Of a DNA stretch of 64,000 nucleotides, positions 44,711 to 56,040 are shown piece after piece. Below the pieces are notes generated by a model. The model saw nothing but the letters and a program-made list of their open reading frames with translations. It did no database searches and was not told the DNA's origin. Source of the DNA: Talpa occidentalis (taxonomy: Eukaryota > Chordata > Mammalia > Eulipotyphla > Talpidae); assembly GCF_014898055.3 (NCBI RefSeq), contig NW_023601212.1:43760329-43824328 (forward strand), read 5' to 3'. A program made the position numbers and the translations under genes. How positions within the stretch are numbered: the first letter of the stretch is position 1; the number at the start of each line of letters is the position of its first letter.

Positions 44711-47427
44711 CAATTTGCTTTAAAAACTTAACAAAATGGGTATACAAGTTGTCCTTTGCCTGTCCTCCACAGTATCCTCATCGAGGGCTTGTGGGGCAGG
44801 AAACTGTCTCAGCCCATGAGGAGCTGAGCACAGATGGCTTCACCGCACAGATGCTCTCAAGGAACCTCTTCTGTGTGGTCCTGAGTCATGTGATGAGATG
44901 CTGACGTCACGCTGCTTCTGTGATGGGAGAGACGTTTAGGAGCCTTGGGTGGGAGGCAGCTTATTTTTCACGTGGGCAGAATGGAAACAATGAGTGTCTA
45001 GAAGGTCTACTGTGTTGGTTTTCAATTTTCCACCAATTCTCTGATACACAGGAGGGGAGATGTTTCCCCCCACGCCCCTTGAGTGTGTCAGACTGGCTGG
45101 GTCTTCCTCGTGAAGAGAATGAAGCGGAAGGGACACGCCACATCACAGAGTCAGGCTCACATGGGCTGAAACTCCCGCCCAGGCTCCCCTCCAGGTCCCT
45201 CTCTGGGATGACTCCCTGCACGTGGTGGGCCCTCAGCTAAAGGGACGCCCACAGGACAAGGACCTGAGGGTTTTCTCCAGAAACCACATGCATGAGCTCT
45301 GAGGCAGGTCCTTCCACACTGATCACGGCCGTTCGGATCCACCAACATCTTGTCCCCATCGCAACCTCGTGGGACCCAGAGCTGGAGCCTCTGAGGGAGG
45401 ACCCTCCTGTTGCCTCCCCCTCAGAGACTGTGGAGATGCCAGATCTTTGTTTTAGGTGCAAAGTATGAAGTGATTTGGTACAAGCCAGTAAAACATTCAT
45501 GCAATAAAGTGATCAGTGGCTGTTTTCTCACAAGAAACAGTGGAGACCAAAGTAGCTCACGTGAGAGTCAAGGTACTGATTGCAATGAGCTGTCAGACAA
45601 GGATTCCACATCCTCTGAAGTGTCCTTCAAAATACGTGATTTTAAAAAATTAGTTCTACCGTTTTTAGATTCCCATTTAATTTTGCTGTTTTGTTTTCTT
45701 TATACTATCCCCAGAGCGGTGTCTGCAGGGTCACGGCACAGAGGGGCTGTCAGTAGCCTGGAGCTGTGAGCAGGGCTGACTCTGACCCACCTGCAGGGAG
45801 TGAGGCCCTGGAGCCCCAGAATCAGCCCCCAGGGCTGGCCCTTCAGGGCAGCACAGGCCATTCTCCTCTTGATTCCCTGAATCACCTCCTGTTGATTCCA
45901 GGAATCTCCCTGCCACCCCAGCATTGGGGAGTTGGGGAGGATGTTGTGGCTCAGGAAATGGGGGCCTCCTCCTAACCATCTGTCCTCTCCTCATCTCTCT
46001 CCTTCATCAGCCTGAGTCTGCATGTTTGAGTCACACCAGCCCTGCACAGACAGGCAAGGCCCAAAACTTAAGTGATTCCCTGGGCAGTTACAGCGCCAGC
46101 CCCTCTGCAATCCCACCATGGGAGGCAGAGACTCTCCCAGCCCCAGCCAGAGCATGTCACCCACACAGACCTTCCCCTCACAGTGTCCCCGATGCTGCCC
46201 CTTCCTGGTCCCACCCTTTCTGGTGCCCCCACCACTCCTTTTGGTCCTCGTTCCCTACTCCCCATTTTCACCCTCTGCTCCATTTCCAGGAGCCTCCCCA
46301 TCTTCCTAGTCATGCCCTGGGGGCTCTCCTCGACCCTCCCCACATTCAGGGATGGTAAATTTTTAAAACATGTATATTTATTTGTGTATTTCCTTACAGC
46401 GTGGGTCATCTTTCTATAGTTATTGTTCCTCTTAGGTGCGATCCTTCTACCAGTGATCTACCCACATACCACCACCAGCTCCCAGATCTCTCCCTGGCTC
46501 TGATCACTCCTGCTCTCCCCTGCTCTAAGACGTGGATGGGTGGTCGGTCCACGGGTCTTGGCGTTTTCCTGGAACCTTGTCCTTTTCTTGGGCGAGGACC
46601 TGGGTTCCTGGGTAGAATTGATGTTAATTCCCAGGAGGAGGCGCTTTCACCCCTGGAAGCAGAAGCAGAAACAAAGTACAGAGACTTTGGTGTCTAAGGA
46701 TGCATCCAAGACTGAAGGATCCTCTATATTTGGGGGATCAGCCCATAATTTGGGACTCAGCTGTTATGACCTGGAAACCTGCTTTTGTCCTTTGTCCATA
46801 GGACTAAGAAAATTGGAGGACTTCTGACCTGACACCGGACTTGGGTTCCCCTTGTGTGCAGATCCCCGTCCTGCCGCTGGGGTCCCAGGGAGCCTGGGGA
46901 GGGCCTGGCTGAGCAGGAGAAAGGGCCGCTCTGGGTTCCTGTGCTCAGCCCTGTGGCCACACGGGGGCGCTGCCGCGCTGTTCCGGATTCTGGTGGAGCC
47001 GCCAGGTTGGGGCGGGTGTGAGTTGGGCAGAGTTGGGGGTCCTGGAGGGCAGAGCCCTGTCCTGGGGTGAGATGCTCTGTGAGGAGTCAGTGAAGCAGTG
47101 CTCCGAGGAGAGGAGACTCCGGACCCTGCCCTGTGTGTGAGTTTTCCAGCTTTTCTCCCAGAACCCCTCTCTCCAGTCCCTGGATGGTGATATCTGGGAA
47201 AACTGGAAAAGAAAAAAAAAATTTCCTTCTATAACCTATTAAATATTGAGAGTATTTAAAAAAATAACGTTTAAAGAATACTCTTCGATTCACAGAAAAG
47301 TTGCAAAGGCAGTACAGGTCTTGCTTACCCCATACCATTTCCATTTTGTTAACATCCTACATGAGTACAGATTTTTTTTTTTTTTACTTCTAATGCAGCA
47401 ATGTTGACATAATAACTAAACGCCATA
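44711..47427. other. Duplicated segment, no gene recognised
   Basis: It aligns with 16,600-19,575 and, from 45,513, also with unit 0. It includes the GC-rich island at about 46,850-47,170. No coding exon is supported. Confidence 0.5.
46957..46971 (+). promoter_or_regulatory. Candidate CTCF-type motif (unit 2 copy)
   Basis: CCACACGGGGGCGCT is identical to the motif in units 0 and 1. Confidence 0.35.
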
Positions 47428-47433
47428 CTTTCA

Positions 47434-47448
47434 TGCCGCGGACCAGCA
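47434..47448. mobile_element. 15-bp LTR remnant with 6-bp target duplication
   Basis: The insert TGCCGCGGACCAGCA is exactly the first 15 bases of the solo LTR at 2,384. It is flanked by CTTTCA at 47,428-47,433 and 47,449-47,454. Unit 1 has a single CTTTCA here and no insert. That LTR has CAGCA at bases 11-15 and again at its very end, so a deletion between the two CAGCA copies inside a complete LTR would leave exactly these 15 bases. Confidence 0.75.
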
Positions 47449-47759
47449 CTTTCATTAGTTTTTGCTAATGTCCATTTTATACCCAATAATCCCATCCAGT
47501 TTGCCTGGATGACAGTTTCTCTGACTTTCCTTGTTTTTATAACATTGACACTGGTGAGGAGTGATGCTTGGGAGAGGTGTTGGGGTCACAGATGGGGGTT
47601 CTTGGGTCACCTCTAAGAAAAACTTCACCAGAGTCCTCCTTTCAGTGGCATGAGGGCAAACACACACACACAAGGAACGAAGATGATGCTTGCACAAACA
47701 CAATTGGCAAGTGGAGCTGCCCCTGGAGAGAGTGGGTGTGTTAGGAGAAGCCTGTTAGT

Positions 47760-47860
47760 GGAGGTTCATTAGAACTCTGTTGGTGTGTATGGTGTGGAAT
47801 TACACATTTTAATAGGTGTGAAGCTGTACTCCAAAAATTTATACAGTGTTATAAACTAGT

Positions 47861-47912
<52 letters not shown>

Positions 47913-49904
47913 AATTATTGCTTTTGGGTATTTTGCTTACATAACTGCTAAAAGCCATGATACATTACTGAGGTCTTACTGTGTGGGCCTCTTAGTTGAA
48001 TCATAGTCTCTGGTATACTATCATCTTTCCAATTCTCAGATATGGAGGAAATTTCTAATTCCGTTTGCTCCTCAGTTGATCTATATAGCAAACATCTGCA
48101 TCAATAATATAGAAAATCCTTGAATTTCCTCAAATTGTGTCCTGGAAAATGTTCCTCAAATTATGTCCCCTGCAGTTATTTCATTGTTTTCCTTTCCTTT
48201 CCAGTCTGATTTGGCTAATTTTAATGCCAAATTAAAATTCCAATAGGGAACAGCAATAGAGAAAGAAATAGATGAGATAGTAATACATCACTCCTAAAGT
48301 CTTTTCTTGTAGCCCTAGGAAAATCAAGTGTCCTCCATGGTGGTGAAAAGAGGAGATGATTTCCTGATGCAGTAGCACTCACGATGTAATGGAAATGCAG
48401 GGTTGTATTGCCACGGGTTTGATCCCTAGCACATTTTGGAATAGGGCCCGAGTCCCGTGTCATAAGCCTATATAACTAACCTGGGCCCCGGGTTCCAAGG
48501 AGGACCATGGATTTGTGGCTCATGCATGCACACTTCTCTGCCCCACGAGGGGCATATTGTGGCACCATCCTTGTAGGGACTTTGGGCCCAAGACCTGTTT
48601 CTTGTGGTTTCCTGAGGTGAGGTTCCCCAACCTGTGTTTGCATGGACTAGCTGTGAGCCATCCTCAAACTTCTATAATGGAGTTTCCCTTCATGTATTTA
48701 AGTTGTATTCTGTTGTATCGTGATTTGTGGACTAGACAATGTAGCAGAAGTACACTGAAGCAAGTTGATTAAGAGTTTATAAATGAATGTAATGTCACAG
48801 AATTAGCTGATTGATAGATTCTCAAAATGTTTATAATTCAGTTTATGCTTTAGTTTAAGTTACCATGTTTATCCCTTTATCATATCGCTCTGTACTATTC
48901 TCGAATAGTTTCTCATTTAAAGCCTTTTCTCCTTGATCTGCTTTGCAGACTTTCCAAAGAAAGACTGCTACCTTTTTCCAATGTATTTTTTTAAGCATAG
49001 AAGTACTGGGGTGTAGACAAGAGGTTCAGTGGTTGAGAGGATTCACCAGAGAGAGTGGGGAGCAGAACAGGCAGATGTACTGAAATACACTGCTCAAGGG
49101 AGCAGCAGGCATGACAGGAGAAGGCTGCTGCACCCTATGTGGCTTAGCTCCCTGGTGGGGAATTGAACTCAGGCCATAGCAGGGACAGAGCTGAGACTTA
49201 CTCCCTAAGCCACCAGCGAGGCCCCTTTCCCAATAATTTCTCACTGCAGTATTGGCCATATAGAATTTAATATAAAATGAATGTGTCTGTACTGATAAAT
49301 GAATCATGTAACAGGCAACTTTTAGATTTAAATTAATTGGTATGCATGTGTAAGGACTATATACTACATGGTTGATATGAACACCTTTTCTGGTTTTTAA
49401 GTGACTCTGAAATTGAAAAGAGTCTTTTTGGTAAATGTCAAAGTTAAAACTAATATGAAAATATTTAACCTTTTGTTCTTATTATAGCAAAATGGAAAAT
49501 AACAAATGGCAGGGTTTCACATGGTAGCCCTGAACGATAATGCTTTTCAGATCCCTTTTATCCATCTCTTTTAATAAATAGCTCTTCATTATCTTTTTAT
49601 GTTACAAGTTTGCATACTGAACCAGATTGCAATGAAATAACAGTCTAATGAAAAACACTACATTTGATAAAGATGTAGGTCATTCTGTGCCCATAAATTT
49701 TTAAGTAGGTGATGGAAAATTGGTCTCTAAGTAAGAGAGTTTTGTTTTATTTTCAAGTTAGGCTATAATTTTGTCTGTGAGCAAACTATTTACTCTCTCT
49801 GGTATTACCTTTCTTCTAAATAATTCTGTGAATCATAGTCTCTTCTGGTCCTACCAATATTATTGCAAATAGCAAGATTTAATCCGGTGGTTTTTTTTTT
49901 TTTT
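47760..49904. other. No gene recognised (shared with 19,906-22,059)
   Basis: AT-rich duplicated sequence with an AC/TA microsatellite at about 47,866-47,910 and an old minus-strand SINE. Confidence 0.5.
48985..49226 (-). mobile_element. tRNA-derived SINE, minus strand (shared with 21,150)
   Basis: Same insertion and flanks as in unit 1, with few differences. Confidence 0.8.
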
Positions 49905-51086
49905 TAGTAGCTGAGTAGTATTCGTGTGTTGTGCACCGTATTTTCATAACCAACTCATCTGTTGTTGGATCCTTAGGTTGCTTCCATAACTTTAGTATTG
50001 AACATACTATTACCATGAACATAGGAGTGCACATATCCCTTCATATTAGTGTTTTTGCATACTTCAGAGAGATATCTAAGAATGGGATTGCTGGATCATA
50101 AGGTAGAACTATTTGTTGTGTTTTCAGAAATATCTATACTATTTTTCTAGGAAGGGAAACAGTCTTCATTTCCACCAACAGTGGATTAAAGACATGGATA
50201 TAAGTTCTGAAATCACAAAATACACAGAAAAACAAAAATGACTGAGTTCCATAATCAGCCTTGGAGATGACTTTTGTCAACCGGATTACATTGTCAAAGG
50301 AAATGAAAGCAAATATAAAGAAATGGACAAATGGGACAATATATTTTTTTTAATTCTTTTTAATAGTTTTTTTTTAGATTTATTTATTTATTTATATTAG
50401 CACTGGGTACAGTCCGAAGCACGGGAGGGTAAGAGAATTCACCAGAGCCAGAGTGGAGAGCAGAGCATGAAGAATGAAGAAGTACACTGCTGAGGAGAGC
50501 AGCGGGCGGCAGGAGAGGTCTGCGCACCATGTAGGAACCTCACCCGGTGGCCGGGGATCCAACAGGCGCTGCAGAGGCTGCAGGCAGATTTGCAACCCAG
50601 TGCTCAACCGCTGCGCCACCGGGGAGGCCCCAAATGGGACAATATTAAACTAAAAAGTTTCAATAGAGTGAGAGAAACCACCATTAAAAAAAGACAAGCT
50701 AATGATTTGGAGAAAATGCGTATGTCAGACAAGGGCTTAATATAGAAATTTTATAAAGAATTCATTAAGCTCGTTATCAAAAGAACAAATATCTCCATTA
50801 AAAAGTGGACATAGATGTTGAAGAGCGACTTGTCCACAGAAGACAGAGATGGCCAGCAGGTACATGAACATGTGTTCCTCCTCTCCTATTCAGAAAGCAA
50901 ATCAAAAGCAAAATGAGCCATCATCTCCTATCTGTTAAGAGGGTTATTATCAAAATAGACAAGAAACAAGTGATGGTAAAGTTGTGGAAAGAAAAAAATC
51001 TTTGTATATTGTTGTTAGGAATTTCAGTTGCTGCAATCATGGAAAATAATGTGGCAATCCCCAACAAAATTAAGAATAGAAATATC
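49905..51086. mobile_element. L1 fragments of unit 2, truncated by a deletion
   Basis: A minus-strand L1 piece (about 49,905-50,200) and a plus-strand L1 piece (about 50,210-51,086) match unit 1. The plus-strand piece stops at GAATAGAAATATC and is followed directly by a SINE. In unit 1 the L1 text continues there (ACATGACCCAG). Confidence 0.75.
50343..50630 (-). mobile_element. tRNA-derived SINE private to unit 2, minus strand
   Basis: Perfect 15-bp duplication CAAATGGGACAATAT at 50,328-50,342 and 50,631-50,645. The minus-strand head ends at GGGGAGGCCC on the plus strand. Unit 1 has one uninterrupted copy of the site near 22,477. Confidence 0.95.
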
Positions 51087-51362
51087 GGGCCTCCCCTGGT
51101 GGTGCAGTGGTTGAGCGCTGGGCTGCGAAGCTGCCCGCAGCATCTGCACCTCCGGTTTGATCCCCAGCCACTGGCGAGGTTCCCATATGGCACGAAAGAC
51201 CTCTCCTGTCGTGTCTGCTGCTCCCCTCAGCAGTGTATTTCATCACTCTGCCTATTCTGTTCTCCGTTCTGGCTCTGGTGAATTCTCTCACCCTCCCGTG
51301 CTTCTGACTGTACCCAGTGCTTGTACAAATAAATAAATAAATCTTTAAAAAAAAAAAAAAAA
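51087..51362 (+). mobile_element. tRNA-derived SINE at the unit 2 deletion junction
   Basis: Counterpart of 27,077-27,345 with the same right flank (GCAATTACATCTACC). Its left flank is the L1 instead of the unit 1 sequence. Confidence 0.9.
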
Positions 51363-52376
51363 GCAAATAGCAATTACATCTACCACGCTGTTCACGATAG
51401 AAAGTTTGGCAGCATCTTTAATTTCTGTATTTCCCTCACTTTCTATATCCATCCAAATCAGCCCTATTAGCTAACATCCTAAGCAACTTAACCACTTTGA
51501 CCCACTCCTCTCTCTTTGTCTATTGCAAGTTTCTCGGTTGTTTTCCCTGTTGCATTCTTGTTCTACTACAATCTAGTTTCCCCAATGCAAAGAGATTTTT
51601 CTCAAACACAAATTATTCAATTCACTCCACTCTCCAATACTCTCTCCATTTTCACAATTAGCATTAAGGTCAGGCCATCACCCTGAATTAGGAAGTTCTG
51701 AGTGACTAGTTTCTGTGAATATCTTTGACCTGATCTCACAATTCCTTCTCCTTTGCCCACATGAAACACTGACCTCCTTTTTCTTACTGAAGTGTGATTC
51801 AGTCATTTCTGCCTCTCTGTGCTCCCCTCTGCAATTGTGCTTTCTCCCAAACTTTGCTGTATGCATCCTGGTCTGTAAATAGAGTTCATATTGTCATTTA
51901 TTGAAGTCTTATAATTTCCATTAAAGAATAATGTTTTCATAGCTTTACAGATACATACATTTTATTAAAAATATCCTTAAGGGATTCATATTTGATGTTA
52001 TCCTAACTGGTATTTTAAAATTCAATTGGTTTGTTTCGATCCTTTGTACAGATCCTATCACCATTTGTTATTTCTCTGTTGGATTATTTTAAAACTTATT
52101 TATATTGCTTTTTTTCCCCCACCACTGAAAAGTCAGTTTTATCACAACATTCTCTCTATATCTTGATCACTAGAACACTCAATTCTACAAAAGTACAGTG
52201 TAGTTTCTCAATAATTAGTCATTGTTTATTTTGAGTGAATATCATATATAGGTAACCTTGGAAAAAATGATTAACCTCTCTTCTCTAAATCTCCTTCCTC
52301 AGATACTTATTAATATATTTGTAAGTGCACAAATTGATATGTGTAATATACATAGAATTAAAACAATGATAATTAT

Positions 52377-52747
52377 TGAAAGGTCCATGCAGGAGGCCTG
52401 AATGCAAAAGCCTACGGGAAGCCCACCTGGGGGGCAGGAATGTGGATACCTGCCTGGAGGATTCAGGCAGTGAGCCTCCCCCCTCCCCCTATGAGTCTCT
52501 TCTCAGACAAAGAACCTCTACATGCTCCATGAACCTTTTCACACCCTACAAACTTTTCCCAGCATAGGAGCCCAGTTTCCCACCTGACCTCTCCTCACCC
52601 TATAAAACCCTGCTTCCCCCTAACAACGTGCGCGGCTTCACGGACCCCCACCTTGGGTGCTTGAGGTCCGCCCGGGGTGCAATAAATTTTCCCTCCCTTT
52701 GAGAAATTTAGCCTGGCTCTCCTTTTCTTACCGCGCCGAACCATTCA
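52377..52747 (+). mobile_element. Solo ERV LTR, 371 bp, private to unit 2
   Basis: It runs from TGAAAGGTCCATGC to CGAACCATTCA. It has an intact TATAAAA (52,601) and AATAAA (52,681). TTAT lies on both sides, with one extra T on the right. Unit 1 has the empty site ATGATACTTATACTTCC near 28,345. It is the same family as the LTRs inside both retroviral mosaics but less decayed. Confidence 0.9.
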
Positions 52748-53099
52748 TTTATACTTCCTGTTATTTATCACTATGAAATCACTTTATTTTGGCTAAAGTA
52801 TTAAAAGCAACCTAGAAAACAAAGTGTTCTGAATTTCCTAACATTTTTGTTTAGTTTTTAAGCACATTGGTATTGTTATGACCTATTGGATTTGTTAGTT
52901 GATTCCTTCTCAAAGGAACTATTGTGTATATAGTATTATTATTTAATGTTATTTTTCTACTAACCAGACTCCATGACACAATTTTAGCCCCAAAAAAGAA
53001 AGACATGCTGAAAAAGAATCCTGAAATTACCTCTTGAAAATTTTAGAATTTAAACATTACTAGTTCACTGCAACACTAGTAACTGTGCCTCCTTTTTAA

Positions 53100-53342
53100 T
53101 AAAAAAAAAATTAAAGATTTATTTTATTTATACAAGCACCAGGGTACAGGCCAGATGCGCGGGAGGGTGAGAGGATTCCCCAGAGAGAGCCGGGAACAGA
53201 ACAGGCAGAATGACTGAAACCCACTGCTGAGGGGGGCAGCGGGCACAACAGGAGAGGTCTGCTTGCCACGTGGGACCCTCCCCAGGCGCAGCAGAGGCTG
53301 TGGACTGCTCCCCAGCTCGCGCCCAACCGCCTGCACCCCCTG
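53100..53342 (-). mobile_element. tRNA-derived SINE, minus strand, old (shared with 28,695)
   Basis: Same insertion as in unit 1. It contains GAATGACTGAAACCCACTGC and runs to the head near CAACCGCCTGCACCCC. Confidence 0.75.
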
Positions 53343-54476
53343 TTTGCTGTTCTCTTCCAGTCTTAGCGGGACAGTGAAGCATCTGCACAAGGCAGGGCTA
53401 GTATGGGGACACCTTGAAAAGCCAAAACCCAGGATGGGATTGCTCAGGACAAATGAAAGGGCCTCTCAGGCATTCCACGGGCTGTCCTTAAGCGGGAGCT
53501 TTTTCGTTAAGGCTGAAAAACCGCTGGGGGTTCCCTCTGCCAATGGCTGTGGCCTTTGGCTCTGACACCACAAAAAGCCATTGTGACGGCACCAGCACCG
53601 CCCAGACTGCGTCTGTGTCCTCAGGAGCTGGGAAGCTTTGGGACAGTGACCTGTGCACTCCGGACACCGACAGAGAGAGTGAGAGCCTGTTTTGGGGTAT
53701 TTGCTTTTATTTTGGTTTATTTATTGGTTTATTTATTTAATTATTTGTTTGGGCTATTTATTTTAGTTATTTTATTTTTCTTTCTTTGTTTTTTCCTTAT
53801 TTTCCTTGATATTTTTGTATTTGCTTATAGTTTTTTTCTTTTTCTTTTTCCTTTTATTTCTTTGTTTTTTATTTTCCTTTATTGTTTTGTTATTGGCTTT
53901 TATTTATTTATTCTTTTTCTTTACTTTTTCACTTCAGTTTTTAGTTTTTTGATTTTTATTTTTCGAGTGGTCTCCCCCATTTTCCCTTCTGTTCTTGTTT
54001 CGTTGTTTGTTTTTTTTCCTCCCCTTTGTCGTTTCTCTGGGTTTTTATTTTGGTTGTTTGTTTGTTTGTTTCAGGTTTTAGTTTCTAATTGTTGTTTGTT
54101 CTGTTGTTTGTTCTATTGGTCTTTGTTGTTCTGTTTTATTCTTAAATTTAGTGGTTAGTTTTTAATTAGTTTGTTTTTAATCATATTTTTACATTTACAT
54201 CTCATTTGTCATTTTTTGTTTGTGTAGTTTCATGTATTTGTAGTGTAGTTAGTATTGCTAGTAAGGTGAGTGAAGTTAGTATTGTTGGTAGAGTTAAGTT
54301 AGCATTGTTAGTATTTAGTGAGGTTAGTGAATGCTTTTTGAGTACTCTTAATACTAGATTAATAGTACATTTGTTAATATCATAGGAGATTCCGCTGTCA
54401 GCAGAGGTAGCGCAAGGGCTAGGAGCACAGTCAGGGCTGGTGAGTGTAGTCAGCATAGTCCAAGTGCATTGGCGCT
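53343..54476 (+). other. Upstream flank of kinase copy 2 with a T-rich tract
   Basis: The layout matches 28,943-30,093: a mixed-composition block, a T-rich tract (about 53,695-54,200), then GTTAGTATTG-like short repeats. Possible 5' regulatory region; nothing specific is identified. Confidence 0.45.
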
Positions 54477-55352
54477 ATGTCCCAGGGACGTGAAGTGAAA
54501 AGCTACCTGGCGCTGCGGGTGCTGGGGCAGGGCACCCACGCCAAGGTGACGCTGGCGCTGCACGTGCTGACGGGCTCGCAGGTGCTTATCAGGGAAGTCC
54601 GCAAGTCTGAGCTGCCCGATCTCCACCTCCTGGCCCGCGAGATGGGGTGCAGAAAGACCCTTCCCCACCTGAACATCGTGGAGCTCTTCCAGGTGGTGGA
54701 CACTGGGCCGGAGCTGCAGCTCGTCATGGAGTACGTGCAGGGGGAAGACCTGCAGGACTACCTGAGCAGGCATGGGCACCTGGAGGAGAGCAAGGCCCAC
54801 CTGCTATTTCAGCAGTTCCTCGAGGCCCTCAGCTACTGCCATGCCAAAGGCATCGCGCACCGGGATATGAGCCCAGAAAACATTCTGCTGACCCGAGAGG
54901 GAAAAGTCAAGCTGGCGGACTTTGGGCTCAGCGTCCAGGGCTTCAACCGGGCACTGAGCACGTGCTGCTGTTGCCCAGAATACAGGGCCCCCGAGGTCTA
55001 TCTTGGCCAGCAGTACAACATCCCCAAGGTGGATGTGTGGAGCCTGGGCGTCATTCTCTACAAAATGCTGAACGGCACACTGCCGTACAGGGGACCCAAC
55101 CTCAGGGGGATCAGGGTGCGCATCCTGGGCGGGTGGGTCCAGCTGCCCGATTACCTCACGGTCCAGTGCCAGGACCTGCTGGCCAAAATGCTGGCACGGG
55201 ACCCCTGGAGGCGCAGCACCCTGGAGAGCATACAGCAGCATGCCTGGGTAGAAGAAACGAGCAAGGGACTCCTGCCCTTCAGCGAGCCATCCCTCAGCCC
55301 CCAGGACCTGGCCATAACCAAAGCCAATGAGCGCCTGGGCTATGAGAGGTAG
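54477..55352 (+). CDS. MARK / sperm-motility-kinase-like protein, open kinase domain, likely pseudokinase
   Basis: 291 codons, intronless. The glycine loop is GQGTHAKV (residues 17-24), the alpha-C Glu is probably E55, the catalytic loop is HRDMSPEN (128-135), DFG is at 148-150 and APE at 171-173. Two key residues are changed: the VAIK-type lysine is Arg39 (VLIR) and the HRDxK lysine is Ser132, while Asn135 and the DFG Asp remain. I infer reduced or no catalysis. The start is the first ATG and is identical in context to copy 1. The reading stops at TAG (55,350-55,352) just before the UBA-like segment. Copy 1 has CAG there, and an extra G follows in this copy, so the UBA and tail are out of frame. 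Mouse Smok proteins are testis kinases of this architecture, and a similar role here is only inference. It may be a pseudogene that happens to remain open. Confidence 0.7.
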   Translation: MSQGREVKSYLALRVLGQGTHAKVTLALHVLTGSQVLIREVRKSELPDLHLLAREMGCRKTLPHLNIVELFQVVDTGPELQLVMEYVQGEDLQDYLSRHGHLEESKAHLLFQQFLEALSYCHAKGIAHRDMSPENILLTREGKVKLADFGLSVQGFNRALSTCCCCPEYRAPEVYLGQQYNIPKVDVWSLGVILYKMLNGTLPYRGPNLRGIRVRILGGWVQLPDYLTVQCQDLLAKMLARDPWRRSTLESIQQHAWVEETSKGLLPFSEPSLSPQDLAITKANERLGYER

Positions 55353-56040
55353 GGAAATTCGGGAAGCTATTGACGCTAACAAGTACGACGAGGTCATGGC
55401 CACCTACCTGATCCTCTGCTCCAGGAAGCAGGAGGCGGAGGAGGACTATGAGGAGGAGGGGAAGGAGCGGCCCAGGCGTGACACCTTTCCGGGGCCAAAG
55501 TGCGTAACCTTCCGGGAGCCCAGTGACCCCGATTCCAAGGACTGCCCCCTGCAGCCTGAGGTTTCAGGGTATACCTGAAGGCCAGGTATCCTGCGAAAGG
55601 ACCCAGTGCAAAAGAGCAGAAAGGATGCCCCCCTGCAGCCTGAGATTTTGGGGAATACCTGAAGGCCAGGTATCCTGAGAAAGCAGGAAGTCCAAAAGAG
55701 GGGAAAGGATGGCACCCGGGCTACAGGGTAATCTCCGCCAGAGTCCCTGAGCTGGAGGACGCCCAGAAGCACACCACTGCCGCAGGCCAGGCCTCCTGTT
55801 AGAGGATGCCCCAAAGGGCAGACCCTCCATGCTAGGCCCGGTGCTAGAGGATGCCTGGGGGACACCAACACCTCCGTGGCTGGAACCCAGCAGGAGGACG
55901 CCGGGAAGCCCAGCAGCACCTCGGTGTCAGTCCTCCAGCTGGAGGATGCTGGGGAGCACAGTAGCACCACTGAGACAGGCCCCCAGCTGGAGAGGGACCA
56001 GGAAAGCAGGGCCAACACAATCAGTCCAGCTCCCCAGCCT
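55353..56040 (+). pseudogene. Detached UBA-like and tail region of kinase copy 2
   Basis: In the plus-one frame the sequence continues as REIREAIDANKYDEVMATYL, the UBA-like segment of MARK/SMOK kinases, and then a Glu-rich tail. That frame ends at a TGA (55,576-55,578) where copy 1 is open. Later pieces (LQLEDAGEHSSTTETGP) lie in another frame. It is not translated as part of the upstream protein unless a frameshift occurs. Confidence 0.7.
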
